From positions 4,364,501 through 4,428,500 of the forward strand of contig NZ_CP083376.1 in assembly GCF_020042665.1 (NCBI RefSeq): a stretch of 64,000 nt of DNA, given 5' to 3'. Every line of letters begins with the position of its first letter. Position 1 is the first letter of the stretch. This stretch comes from Pseudoxanthomonas sp. X-1. GTDB lineage: Bacteria; Pseudomonadota; Gammaproteobacteria; Xanthomonadales; Xanthomonadaceae. The position numbers and the translations under genes are program-made. Positions 56,209 through 64,000 of this stretch are shown here, in pieces. Below the pieces are notes generated by a model. The model saw only the letters and a list, made by a program, of their open reading frames with translations, had not been told where the DNA came from and did no database searches.

Positions 56209-57896
56209 GCGCGCGCGGCGACGTGGCCCTGCTGGACACGCTGCGCGGCATCGTCGGCCGCCGCCACGTGCTGACCGACGACAAGCGCACGCGCCGCTTC
56301 CGCAAGGGCCAGCGCTTCGGCGAAGGGCCGGTGCTGGCGGTGGTCCAGCCGGGCACGCTGGTCGAGCAATGGCGCGTGCTGCAGGCCGCCGTGGCGGCCG
56401 ATGTGATCGTGATCCTGCAGGCGGCCAACACCGGCCTGACGGGCGGTTCGACGCCCGATGGCGACGATTACGAACGCCCGGTCCTGCTGCTCAGCACGCT
56501 GCGCCTGACCGGGGTGCAGCTGATCAACGACGGCACCCAGGCGGTATGCCTGCCCGGGGCCACGCTGGATGCGCTGGAGCGCGCGCTGGCGCCGCTGGGG
56601 CGCGAGCCGCATTCGGTGATCGGCTCCTCCTGCATCGGCGCCTCGGTGCTGGGCGGGGTGTGCAACAACTCCGGCGGCGCGCTGGTGCGGCGCGGCCCGG
56701 CCTATACCGAGCTGGCCCTGTACGCGCAGCTGGGCGCCGACGGCGTGCTGCGGCTGGTGAACCACCTGGGCATCGCGCTGGGCGAAGACCCGGAAGAGAT
56801 GCTCACGCGGCTCCAGGCCGGGCGCTACAGCGCCGCCGACATCGTCAACGACCCGTCCAGGGCCGCTTCCGACCACACCTATGCCGACCACGTCCGTGAC
56901 GTGGACGCCGCCACGCCGGCGCGCTTCAACGCCGATCCGGCGCGGCTGCACGAGGCCTCGGGCTCGGCTGGCAAGCTGGCGCTGTTCGCCGTGCGCCTGG
57001 ATACCTTCCCGAAGGAGGACACGGCGGTGTTCTACGTCGGCAGCAACGACCCGGACGATCTCACCGCCGTGCGCCGCCACCTGCTGACCGCGCTGCCGTC
57101 GCTTCCGGTGGCGGGCGAATACATCCACCGCGACGCCTACGACATCGGCGCGCGCTACGGCAAGGACACCTTCCTGCTGATCGACCGATTCGGCACCGCG
57201 CGCGTGCTCCGGGCATTCGCGCTGAAGAGCCGCGTCGATGCGTTCTTCGAGCGGCTGGGGCTGCACGGGGTCAGCGACCGCGCGCTGCAGCGCCTGGCCG
57301 GCCTGCTGCCGCCCCACCTGCCGCGGCGCATGACCGAGTTCCGCGCGCGTTTCGAGCACCACCTGCTGATCCGGGTGGCGCTGGACAGCGCCGAGGCGAC
57401 CTGTGCCTTCCTGCGCGCGTATTTCGCCACACGCGAGGGCGACTGGTTCCAGTGCGATGCGGAGGAGGGCCGCAAGGCCTTCCTGCACCGCTTCGCCATC
57501 GCCGGCGCGGCGATCCGCTACCGCCAGGTGCACCGCGACCGCGTCGAGGACATCGTCGCCCTCGACATCGCCCTGCGCCGCGACGACCGCGACTGGGTCG
57601 AGACGCTGCCCGCGGACCTGGACGACCAGCTCATCGCCAAGCTCTACTACGGCCACTTCTTCTGCCACGTGTTCCACCAGGACTACATCGCGCGCAAGGG
57701 CAGCGATCCGCTGGCGATCGAGCATGCGATGTGGAAGCGCCTGGACGCGCGCGGCGCCGAGTACCCGGCCGAACACAACGTCGGCCACCTCTACCGCGCC
57801 AAGCCGGCGCTGGCCGCCTTCTACCGCCAGCTCGACCCGACCAACCGCTTCAACCCCGGCATCGGCCAGACGCCACGGGGGCGGGGGTGGGTGTAG
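56205..57896 (+). CDS. dld: D-lactate dehydrogenase, quinone-dependent (GTG start)
   Basis: A 563-residue FAD enzyme that oxidises D-lactate to pyruvate at the membrane. The FAD-binding part shows [60 protein letters not shown] and [20 protein letters not shown]. The membrane-binding and cap domains follow ([40 protein letters not shown]). The C-terminus is [19 protein letters not shown]. The GTG at 56205 overlaps the lldD stop; it starts [18 protein letters not shown], matching E. coli Dld. A GC-rich, repeat-bearing spacer follows. Confidence 0.95.
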   Translation: MSARGDVALLDTLRGIVGRRHVLTDDKRTRRFRKGQRFGEGPVLAVVQPGTLVEQWRVLQAAVAADVIVILQAANTGLTGGSTPDGDDYERPVLLLSTLRLTGVQLINDGTQAVCLPGATLDALERALAPLGREPHSVIGSSCIGASVLGGVCNNSGGALVRRGPAYTELALYAQLGADGVLRLVNHLGIALGEDPEEMLTRLQAGRYSAADIVNDPSRAASDHTYADHVRDVDAATPARFNADPARLHEASGSAGKLALFAVRLDTFPKEDTAVFYVGSNDPDDLTAVRRHLLTALPSLPVAGEYIHRDAYDIGARYGKDTFLLIDRFGTARVLRAFALKSRVDAFFERLGLHGVSDRALQRLAGLLPPHLPRRMTEFRARFEHHLLIRVALDSAEATCAFLRAYFATREGDWFQCDAEEGRKAFLHRFAIAGAAIRYRQVHRDRVEDIVALDIALRRDDRDWVETLPADLDDQLIAKLYYGHFFCHVFHQDYIARKGSDPLAIEHAMWKRLDARGAEYPAEHNVGHLYRAKPALAAFYRQLDPTNRFNPGIGQTPRGRGWV

Positions 57897-58294
57897 GGGT
57901 GGGCGGAGATGGGTGGGGAGTGAGCTGGAGCGGCGTGTGGGCGAATCTGCGTGGCCATCCGCGCTTCGTTGCCTGCTTCCGACATTCAAGCACGATGCCC
58001 AACGCCGTCATTCCCGCGAAAGCGGGAATCCATGGACGTTGACGCTTCAGCGCGAAAGCCGCTGGATTCCCGCTTTCGCGGGAATGACGGTGAGACGGGT
58101 TTGCTGGCGGCTTGCAGTGCTCGCCTGGCCATGGCTCGCATCGATGCGAATGGCCGCTCGATGCGAGCGCTCATTCCATCTGATCTGCTCGGACGGCCCG
58201 GAAGCGACGTACCGGCGCAAGCAGTGCGCGTGGAGGAGTGAAAAGTGAGCCGGGCATCCACTCACTTTCCACTCCTGGCCTCCCCCATGCGCTA
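57897..58294. other. dld-tyrB spacer, 398 nt
   Basis: Convergent spacer without a supported gene. The first 60 nt are a G-rich run. The inverted repeat at 58005-58090 is the main feature. A second palindrome, CTCGCATCGA ... TCGATGCGAG, lies near 58134-58168. No T-rich terminator is obvious for either flanking gene. Confidence 0.5.
58005..58090. repeat. 28-bp perfect inverted repeat of the CGTCATTCCCGCG family
   Basis: The arms at 58005-58032 (CCGTCATTCCCGCGAAAG...) and 58063-58090 are exactly complementary over 28 nt around a 30-nt loop. Each arm contains its own hairpin ATTCCCGCGAAAGCGGGAAT. A related single unit lies at 60677-60703. The form ATTCCC-N8-GGGAAT equals the dRS3-like motif of Neisseria and similar repeats in other proteobacteria. 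Confidence 0.8.
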
Positions 58295-59512
58295 CTAGCC
58301 CTTGACCACCTGAGCGATGGCCTGGGCGACGCGCTCCAGGTTGCCGGCGTTGAGCGCGGCCACGCAGATGCGGCCGGAGCCGATGGCGTAGATGGCGTGC
58401 TCCTCGCGCAGGCGATCCACCTGGTCCTTGGTCAGGCCCGAGTAGCTGAACATGCCGGCCTGCCTGGAGATGAAGTCGAAATCGCCGGCGCCGGCTTCGG
58501 CCAGCTTGCGCACCAGGCCCGCGCGCAGCGAGTGGATGCGCTCGCGCATGGCGGTGAGTTCGTCTTCCCACTCCGCGCGCAGCTCCGGGTTGTTCAGCAC
58601 GCCGGCCACTAGGGCGGCGCCGTGCGTGGACGGGCTGGAGTAGATGGTGCGGATGATGCGCTTGACGTGCGACTGCACGGCCTTGGCCTGCTCGGCGGTG
58701 GCCGCCACGATCGACAGCGCGCCCACGCGCTCGCCGTACAGCGAGAACGACTTGGAGTACGAGCTGGCGACGATGAAGTCGCTGATACCCGCGTCGACGA
58801 TCACCTGCAGCGCGGCCGCGTCCTCGCGGATGCCCTTGTCGAAGCCCTGGTAGGCCAGATCGATGAAGGGGAACAGGTCGCCCTCCTTCAGCACCTGCGC
58901 CACCTGCTTCCACTGCTCGACGGTGAGATCGGCGCCCGTCGGGTTGTGGCAGCACGCGTGCAGCAGCACGGTGGTCTTGGGCTTGAGCGCCTTCAGGTCG
59001 GCCAGCATGCCGGCGAAGTCCACCCCGTGGGTGGCCGCGTCGAAGTAGGTGTACTCGCCCACCTCGAAGCCGGCGGCCTCGAACACGGCGCGGTGGTTCT
59101 CCCACGAAGGCTTGCTCAGCGCCAGGGTGGCGTGCGGCAGCAGCTTGCGCAGGGTCTCGGCGCCCACGCGCAGCGCCCCGCTGCCGCCGACGGTCTGGGT
59201 GGTGGCCACGCGGCCGGCGGCCAGCAGCGGCGAATCCTTGCCGAACAGCAGCTCGCGCGTGGCCTGGGTGTAGGCCGGCAGGCCGTCGATCGGCAGGTAG
59301 CCGCGCGGCTTGGCTTCCAGCGCCAGGGCTTCCTCGACCTTGGCCACGGCCTTGAGCAGCGGGATGCGGCCGGTCTCGTCGTAGTAGATGCCCACGCCCA
59401 GGTTGACCTTGCCCGGGCGGGGATCGTGGTTGTAGGCCTCGGTCAGGCCCAGGATGGGATCGCCCGGGACCTGTTCAACGGATGCAAAAGAAGACACGGC
59501 GTGACTCGACAT
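58295..59512 (-). CDS. tyrB: aromatic/aspartate aminotransferase (TyrB-like)
   Basis: A 405-residue class I pyridoxal-phosphate aminotransferase. Blocks: VEQVPGDPILGLTEAYNHDP, PRPGKVNLGVGIYYDETGRI, GGSGALRVGAETLRKL, SKPSWENHRAVFEAAGF, HACCHNPTGADLTVEQWKQV (Asn and Asp of the cofactor site), ASSYSKSFSLYGERVGALSI (Lys Schiff base), IIRTIYSSPSTHGAALVAGV and GSGRICVAALNAGNLERVAQ. The FSLYGERVG stretch fits TyrB more than AspC, so aromatic amino acids are likely substrates alongside aspartate. The ATG at 59512 (MSSHAVSSF) was chosen as the first start with full homology. Confidence 0.9.
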   Translation of the reverse strand: MSSHAVSSFASVEQVPGDPILGLTEAYNHDPRPGKVNLGVGIYYDETGRIPLLKAVAKVEEALALEAKPRGYLPIDGLPAYTQATRELLFGKDSPLLAAGRVATTQTVGGSGALRVGAETLRKLLPHATLALSKPSWENHRAVFEAAGFEVGEYTYFDAATHGVDFAGMLADLKALKPKTTVLLHACCHNPTGADLTVEQWKQVAQVLKEGDLFPFIDLAYQGFDKGIREDAAALQVIVDAGISDFIVASSYSKSFSLYGERVGALSIVAATAEQAKAVQSHVKRIIRTIYSSPSTHGAALVAGVLNNPELRAEWEDELTAMRERIHSLRAGLVRKLAEAGAGDFDFISRQAGMFSYSGLTKDQVDRLREEHAIYAIGSGRICVAALNAGNLERVAQAIAQVVKG

Positions 59513-59739
59513 GGCGGGAGGAAGGGGACGCGACGCGGCGCGTTCCGCGTGTCGGCGGCGATGGCCCCCGGCGCGCGAAAGGGCGCCAATCGTAGCAGGC
59601 GCGGGCAAGCGCAGAGCGCGCAACGGCGCGGGTTTGTCCCATCCTGCGGTGGTTGCGGGCGACACCATTCAGCCGCGCGGCGCGATTGAAGCCGGCCTGG
59701 CCGGGGACCACACTGGGGGCTGCCCTGCCGGAGCCGCCC

Positions 59740-60042
59740 ATGCATTTCCTGCTGCTCTATCAGACCGCCGCCGACTACCTGCAGCGCCGCCCGCTGCATC
59801 GGGCCGCCCATCTGGCCTATGCGCGCCAGGCGGTGGCGCGCGGGGAGCTGGTGCTGGGCGGCGCGGTCGGCGATCCGCCCGAGTCGGCGCTGCTGCTGTT
59901 CCAGGGGGAGGACGACAGCGCCGCGCGGCGTTTCGCCGAAGGCGATCCCTACGTGGTCGAGGGCATCGTCGCCAGCTGGACGGTGAGGCCGTGGACTACG
60001 GTGGTCGGCGCCGACGCGGCGCATCGCGTGCTGCTCGGTTGA
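59740..60042 (+). CDS. YciI-family small protein
   Basis: A 100-residue protein starting MHFLLLYQTAADYLQRRPLH. The YCII fold shows FLLLYQTA, the conserved His in RAAHLAYARQAVARGELVLG, GDPPESALLLFQGEDDSAAR, and FAEGDPYVVEGIVASWTVRP. The conserved His and Asp pair of the family is visible (AAHLAYARQ and EGDPY). Its role is unknown; homologues may act on small metabolites. The ATG at 59740 is chosen because the first beta-strand begins there. It is divergent from tyrB with a 227-nt spacer, and a small membrane protein follows after 12 nt. Confidence 0.85.
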   Translation: MHFLLLYQTAADYLQRRPLHRAAHLAYARQAVARGELVLGGAVGDPPESALLLFQGEDDSAARRFAEGDPYVVEGIVASWTVRPWTTVVGADAAHRVLLG

Positions 60043-60054
60043 GGGCGGCCCGGC

Positions 60055-60258
60055 ATGGACACCGCGAATCTGCTGTGGGGGCTGCTGTTCGGCGCGATCG
60101 GGGGCGGCTACCTGGTGTACGGGGTGCGGCAGCGGGCGCTGGTGCCGGCGTTGTGTGGCTTGGCGTTGGGGGTGTTCACGTGGTTTGTGGATAGCGCCTG
60201 GGTGACGTTTGTGGTGGGGGTGGGGTTGATGGCGGTGCCGTACTTCGTGCGGTTCTGA
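60055..60258 (+). CDS. small membrane protein with two or three helices
   Basis: A 67-residue protein, MDTANLLWGLLFGAIGGGYL at the N-terminus. Hydrophobic segments lie at about 5-25, 30-48 (ALVPALCGLALGVFTWFVDS) and 50-66 (WVTFVVGVGLMAVPYFVRF). The motif GAIGGGYLVYG is similar to small proteins found beside YciI-like genes in xanthomonads and other proteobacteria. The function is unknown. It starts 12 nt after the YciI gene stop, so the two are probably one transcript. Confidence 0.75.
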   Translation: MDTANLLWGLLFGAIGGGYLVYGVRQRALVPALCGLALGVFTWFVDSAWVTFVVGVGLMAVPYFVRF

Positions 60259-60350
60259 GGGCGCGCTTGGCCGCACGCCTCTGCGCTTTGAGTTAAAAGC
60301 ACGCGCCTGCGGCGCGCTTGATGCAAAGGCTTTCGCGCCTACGGGCGCGA

Positions 60351-60376
60351 GCTACTTTTGTCTTGTCAAAAGTAGC
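60351..60376. repeat. inverted repeat GCTACTTTTG/CAAAAGTAGC
   Basis: Perfect 10-bp arms around a 6-nt loop (TCTTGT). Sequence of this kind (CTTTTGTCTTGTCAAAAGTAG) is typical of intergenic repeats seen in xanthomonads, here followed by GCTTCTCGCCGGG. A terminator for the small membrane protein gene is possible, about 95 nt after its stop. Confidence 0.55.
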
Positions 60377-60600
60377 CAAAACCGCTTCTCGCCGGGCCCC
60401 GAAGAGGGGGTAAAACGCACGCCGACGCTGCGCGTCGGTCCCCTGCGCTCCTCGCGAAGCAGGGCATTTATCCCCTTTTAGGGACGGCGCCCAAACTCGC
60501 TTCGCTCGAACAGGGCGCCTCTTCGGCCCTGCTTCGCTGCGGTGCTCGGCGTGCTTTACGGCTCAGACAGGTAAAGCAACAGCAAAAGCAGAAGCTCTCG

Positions 60601-60657
<57 letters not shown>

Positions 60658-60676
60658 CGAAGCAGCCCTTTCAGAT

Positions 60677-60703
60677 CGTCATTCCCGCGAACGCGGGAAT
60701 CCA
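60677..60703. repeat. single CGTCATTCCCGCG repeat unit
   Basis: ATTCCCGCGAACGCGGGAAT (60681-60700) flanked by CGTC and CCA. It has one base change against the arms at 58005-58090. Confidence 0.75.
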
Positions 60704-60767
60704 GGGACTTTGCTCTTGCACACTTGTCCCTGAGCGACGCCAACAGGGCAAACAACGAAGGTGGAAC

Positions 60768-61139
60768 CTAAACCTTCCCCTCCGTCTGCAACGCCTCGAA
60801 CTCCTCATCCGCGAACAGCCGCGAGCGCACCAGGAAGCGCACCCCCTCGCCGTTGTCCAGCGAGAACATCCCGCCACGCCCGGGCACCACATCGATGATC
60901 AGCTGCGTGCGCTTCCAGTACTCGAACTGCGAAGGACTGATGTAGAAATCCGCCCCGCCGATCTCCCCCAGCCGCACATCGCGATCGCCGACGATGAAGT
61001 CGCCGACCGGATAGCACATCGGCGAGGACCCATCGCAACAGCCGCCGGACTGGTGGAACAGCACCGGGCCGTGGCGGCTGCGCAGCCGCTCGATCAGCTG
61101 CAGGGCGGGCAGGGTGGCGATGACCTGGCGGGTGTCCAT
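60768..61139 (-). CDS. DUF779 domain protein
   Basis: A 123-residue protein starting MDTRQVIATLPALQLIERLR. The DUF779 core is HGPVLFHQSGGCCDGSSPMC, YPVGDFIVGDRDVRLGEIGG, ADFYISPSQFEYWKRTQLII and DVVPGRGGMFSLDNGEGVRF. The Cys-rich loop (GGCCDGSSPMC) may bind metal or act in redox. DUF779 genes are frequently neighbours of aldehyde and alcohol dehydrogenase genes. Here it follows the PqqU-like receptor gene by 31 nt and an AdhP-type alcohol dehydrogenase, all on the same strand. A role in alcohol/aldehyde metabolism is inference. Confidence 0.88.
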   Translation of the reverse strand: MDTRQVIATLPALQLIERLRSRHGPVLFHQSGGCCDGSSPMCYPVGDFIVGDRDVRLGEIGGADFYISPSQFEYWKRTQLIIDVVPGRGGMFSLDNGEGVRFLVRSRLFADEEFEALQTEGKV

Positions 61140-61170
61140 GGCGGGCTCCTGGTGGGTTGGGTGTGGGCGA

Positions 61171-63309
61171 TCAGCCGTCGCCGCCCCAGGTCCAGCGTGC
61201 GCCGACCATGACGCCGCGGCCCGGGCCGGGTTCGTAGTAGCGGCCATTGCCTTCGTTGACGATGACCGAGCCGATGTAGCGTTGGTCCAGCGCGTTGTCC
61301 ACGCGCACGAAGCCCTTCAACGCGCCGCTGGCGTAGCGCCAGCGATAGCCGGCCTCCAGGCCGAGCAGGAAGTACCCCGGCGCGCGTGCGGTCCCCGCGT
61401 CGTTGACGGTGACATCGCCCACGCCTTCGCCATCCAGCTGCGCGCTCCAGTCGCCGTGGCGCCAGCCCAGGGTCGCGTTGAGCTGGTTGCGCGCGGTGCC
61501 GGGGATGCGCGTGCCGGCGGTCACCAGGGTGGTGGGGTTGTTGCAGCCGGCGGCGGTGCAGATCGGGAAGCTGTCGCGGAAGGTCGCGTCCAGATAGGTG
61601 TAGGCCAGGTCCAGCGACCAGTCCTGCGCCAGCGGCAGGCCGGCGCTCAGCTCCACGCCCTGGCGGCGCGCGCTGCCGACGTTGCGGTAGCTGCTGCGCC
61701 CGCCGACGTTGCGGGCCACGGCCAGTTCGTCGTCGGTGTTGGCGCGGAACAGCGCCAGCTCGGCATGCGCGCCGGATTGCGCATGCCACTTGGCGCCCAG
61801 CTCGACGTTGCGGCTGATCGAGGGCTGCAGGTCGAAGGCCAGCCCCGCGCCGCCATCGGCGCGGTAGCCGATCTCGTTGAAGGTCGGCGTCTCGAAGCCG
61901 CGCCCGACCGACACATACACGCTCAGATCCTCGCGCGCGGCGAAGCTCAGGCCGGCCACCGGCGTGGTCTCCGAATAGGTGCGCCGGCCGCTGTCGTCCG
62001 GGTTGCCGGCGGTGACGTAGAAATCGTGCGAGGAAAAGCGCACCTGGCTGTGGCGCAGGCCGGCCAGCAGCGACAGGCGCGGCAGGAACTCCCAGTAGGC
62101 CTGCGCGTACTGGTCGAAGTTCTCCACCACATCGCGTTCGTTGCGGCGCAGCCGCCCGCGCACGCCCAGCGTGCTGCCGACGAAGTTTTCGTAACCGCGC
62201 CGCTGCTGGCGCTGCTTCTCGAAGTTGGTGCCGGCGGTGAACTCGAGCGGCCGCCCGGCCGCCTCGCCCTGCCACGACCAGCGCCCGTCGGCGCCGCCGT
62301 AGTCACTGTCCAGGTCGATCACGCCGCCGGCCTGCAGCGGGTTGGCCTGGGTCGCGGCGGGAATGGCCTGGTACTGCACCACCTTGCGGTTGCCGCTCCA
62401 GGCGGACACGCGCACGGTCTGCTGCGCGCTCAGCGGCAGGGTGTAGAGCGCGCCCAGCTGGTTCTGCTGCACCGACTTGCGGGTGTCGTACTGCTCGGCC
62501 TGCGGCGTGGCCTGGGTGCGGTCGGCGTCGACCTGCGCCTTGGTCAGGCCCAGCGGATCCTGCGCATCGCTGCGGAAGGCGTTGCCGACCAGGTCCAGCG
62601 TGCCGGCGTTGCCGAGGTCGAAGGTGAACTTGGCATTGCCCGAATCGCGGTCGGCCGCGCTGTGCTGGCGGTAGCCGTCGGTCATGAAGCGCTGCACCGC
62701 CACGTTGTAGCCCACCGCGCCGGCGGTGCCGCGCACGCGGGCTCCGGCGGTCCAGCTGTCGTCGCGGCCGTAGGTGCTCTGCACCGTGAGCTCGGGCGCC
62801 TGGGTCGGCGCGGCGCTCCACAGCTGGATCACCCCGCCGGAGGAATTGCCGTACAGCGCCGAGAACGGCCCGCGCAGCACGTCCACGCGGCCGCCGCCGA
62901 GCAGGTTGAAGTGCGAGACCTGGCCCTGGCCGTCGGGCATCGCCGCCGGGATGCCGTCGGCATACAGGCGGATGCCACGCACGCCGAAGGTGGTGCGCGC
63001 GCCGAAGCCGCGCACCGACAGCTGCGTGTCCTGGGCGTAGTTCTGTCGATCGCGCGCCAGCAGGCCAGGCACGCCCTGCAGCTCGTCGGACAGGTTGACG
63101 TCGTTGTGGCCGCCTTCGCCCAGGTCGATGCTGGACACCGAGGCGGGCACGCGGAAGGCGGGGACGCGCTCCAGGCGCGTGGTCACCACGATGCGGTCCA
63201 GGGTGAGCGCATCGGTCGGCGCGGCGGCCTGATCGGCCAGGGCGGGGGTGGAGACGGACAGCGCGGCCAGGCAGGCCACGTGCAGCGAAGCAGGGCGGAA
63301 ACGGATCAT
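61171..63309 (-). CDS. pqqU: TonB-dependent receptor, PqqU/YncD type
   Basis: A 712-residue outer-membrane receptor. The signal peptide is MIRFRPASLHVACLAALSVS ending near ALA-DQ, then a TonB-box-like TLDRIVVTTR. The plug matches E. coli YncD/PqqU closely: GVPGLLARDRQNYAQDTQLS, VRGFGARTTFGVRGIRLYAD and PDGQGQVSHFNLL, with GPFSALYGNSSGGV. The barrel keeps QAEQYDTRKSVQQ, GRGFETPTFNEIGYRADGG, YIGSVIVNEGNGRYYEPGPG and RGVMVGARWTWGG. PqqU imports the redox cofactor PQQ. The start at 63309 opens the signal peptide; upstream frame to 63486 is unsupported. It precedes DUF779 by 31 nt and follows the AdhP-like gene. Confidence 0.87.
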   Translation of the reverse strand: MIRFRPASLHVACLAALSVSTPALADQAAAPTDALTLDRIVVTTRLERVPAFRVPASVSSIDLGEGGHNDVNLSDELQGVPGLLARDRQNYAQDTQLSVRGFGARTTFGVRGIRLYADGIPAAMPDGQGQVSHFNLLGGGRVDVLRGPFSALYGNSSGGVIQLWSAAPTQAPELTVQSTYGRDDSWTAGARVRGTAGAVGYNVAVQRFMTDGYRQHSAADRDSGNAKFTFDLGNAGTLDLVGNAFRSDAQDPLGLTKAQVDADRTQATPQAEQYDTRKSVQQNQLGALYTLPLSAQQTVRVSAWSGNRKVVQYQAIPAATQANPLQAGGVIDLDSDYGGADGRWSWQGEAAGRPLEFTAGTNFEKQRQQRRGYENFVGSTLGVRGRLRRNERDVVENFDQYAQAYWEFLPRLSLLAGLRHSQVRFSSHDFYVTAGNPDDSGRRTYSETTPVAGLSFAAREDLSVYVSVGRGFETPTFNEIGYRADGGAGLAFDLQPSISRNVELGAKWHAQSGAHAELALFRANTDDELAVARNVGGRSSYRNVGSARRQGVELSAGLPLAQDWSLDLAYTYLDATFRDSFPICTAAGCNNPTTLVTAGTRIPGTARNQLNATLGWRHGDWSAQLDGEGVGDVTVNDAGTARAPGYFLLGLEAGYRWRYASGALKGFVRVDNALDQRYIGSVIVNEGNGRYYEPGPGRGVMVGARWTWGGDG

Positions 63310-63492
63310 CAACGTCGAAACATCGTGGGGAAGGGAGCGTGCGCCCCCGCGCGGCATGGGCCGCGCGCGTCCCGTGCGGGATCGCATGCCGGGCGCACGC
63401 GACAAGGAGAACACGCCCGCGGCCCGCAGGGGTGAAGATCCGCGCCTCCGACGCGGATCCTGGTCGCGCGCGCGGTGCGCAGGCATCGCCGT

Positions 63493-64000
63493 CTACGCCG
63501 CCATGTCCAGCACCACCCGGCCCTCGATCCGGCCGGCATGCATCCTGGCGAACACGTCGTTGATGTTGTCCAGGGTGTCGGTGCTCACGGTCGCGGCGAC
63601 CTTGCCGGCCTGCGCGAACTCCAGCGACTCCTGCAGGTCCAGGCGCGTGCCGACGATCGAGCCGCGCACGGTCACGCCATTGAGGACCATGCCGAAGATG
63701 TCCAGCGGGAACTGGCCCGGCGGCAGGCCGTTGAGCGAGACGGTGCCGCCGCGGCGGACCATGCCGATGGCCTGCTCGAAGGCCTTGGGCGAGACCGCGG
63801 TGACCAGCGCGCCGTGCGCGCCGCCGATCTCCTTCTTCAGGTACGCCACCGGATCGGTGGTGCGCGCGTTGACCGTCACCGTCGCGCCCAGGCGCGTGGC
63901 CAGCGCCAGCTTGGCGTCGTCCACGTCCACCGCGGCCACGTTCAGCCCCATCGCCTTGGCGTACTGCACCGCCATGTGGCCCAGCCCGCCGATACCGGAG
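63493..64000 (-). CDS. adhP: zinc-dependent alcohol dehydrogenase, AdhP type (5' end beyond the window)
   Basis: The C-terminal 168 residues of a medium-chain alcohol dehydrogenase. The Rossmann motif SGIGGLGHMAVQYAKAMG is at the window edge, followed by VAAVDVDDAKLALATRLGAT. Further blocks match E. coli AdhP: GGAHGALVTAVSPKAFEQAI, GGTVSLNGLPPGQFPLDIF, GVTVRGSIVGTRLDLQESLE and IEGRVVLDMAA. The zinc-binding part lies outside the window. AdhP oxidises ethanol and other primary alcohols with NAD. It is 183 nt upstream of the PqqU-like gene on the same strand. Confidence 0.9.
   Translation of the reverse strand, partial: SGIGGLGHMAVQYAKAMGLNVAAVDVDDAKLALATRLGATVTVNARTTDPVAYLKKEIGGAHGALVTAVSPKAFEQAIGMVRRGGTVSLNGLPPGQFPLDIFGMVLNGVTVRGSIVGTRLDLQESLEFAQAGKVAATVSTDTLDNINDVFARMHAGRIEGRVVLDMAA

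Overview
The window is a GC-rich (by eye roughly 70% G+C) bacterial chromosome segment that spans the replication origin. Protein similarity (DnaA, RecF, GyrB, two ExbD paralogues, PqqU-type receptor, leucine-degradation carboxylase) and gene order (mnmE-yidC-rnpA-rpmH <- -> dnaA-dnaN-recF-gyrB, then tonB-exbB-exbD-exbD, with pdxJ nearby) point to the Xanthomonadaceae (Xanthomonas / Pseudoxanthomonas / Stenotrophomonas group). The genus cannot be fixed from the sequence alone. No rRNA, tRNA, CRISPR, prophage or insertion sequence was recognised.

Layout. 1-7.9 kb: helicase HrpB (cut by the window edge), nuclease TatD, a membrane protein, PanE, an OmpA-like lipoprotein, and a short-chain dehydrogenase divergent from an AraC regulator. 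8-15.1 kb: a YadGH-type ABC exporter, a ferredoxin-NADP reductase, a membrane protein/XRE regulator pair behind an inverted-repeat operator, and a secreted S33 peptidase translationally coupled to a NatAB-type exporter. 15.1-16.2 kb: a TonB-domain lipoprotein gene broken by a frameshift. 16.2-27.3 kb: the origin region. Leftward mnmE, yidC, rnpA, rpmH and rightward dnaA, dnaN, recF, gyrB flank an AT-rich dnaA-dnaN spacer with DnaA boxes. Three parS-like sites lie at the end of dnaN and inside recF.

27.3-36.7 kb: two membrane-associated peptidases, a periplasmic TPR protein, the TonB-ExbB-ExbD1-ExbD2 energy system, the methionine importer MetNIQ and an NADP-dependent oxidoreductase. 37-45 kb: PdxJ, cardiolipin synthase and a leucine-catabolism operon (MccB, MccA, MaoC, CitE-like lyase) that ends in a scar of a deleted CoA-transferase gene. 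45-50.5 kb: a BON protein, an amidinotransferase-fold hydrolase divergent from an Lrp regulator, a 2-oxoglutarate dioxygenase, an amino-acid permease and fructose-bisphosphatase.

50.8-57.9 kb: a NarL/DesK-type two-component system divergent from a CAAX-protease-like/ICMT-like pair, then a lactate operon (LldR, LldD, Dld) under a perfect LldR/PdhR-type operator. 58-64 kb: TyrB-like aminotransferase, small proteins, a repeat-rich spacer, then DUF779, a PqqU/YncD-type receptor and an AdhP-type alcohol dehydrogenase (cut by the edge), which together look like an alcohol-oxidation cluster.

Several intergenic spaces hold palindromic repeats. The clearest is a 115-nt hairpin element present twice in opposite orientation (17924-18038 and 37020-37134). 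No wholly new multi-gene system is evident. The best leads are the repeat family, the parS cluster within recF, the frameshifted lipid-anchored TonB protein, the CAAX-protease/ICMT pair beside a two-component system, and the PqqU-DUF779-AdhP cluster.
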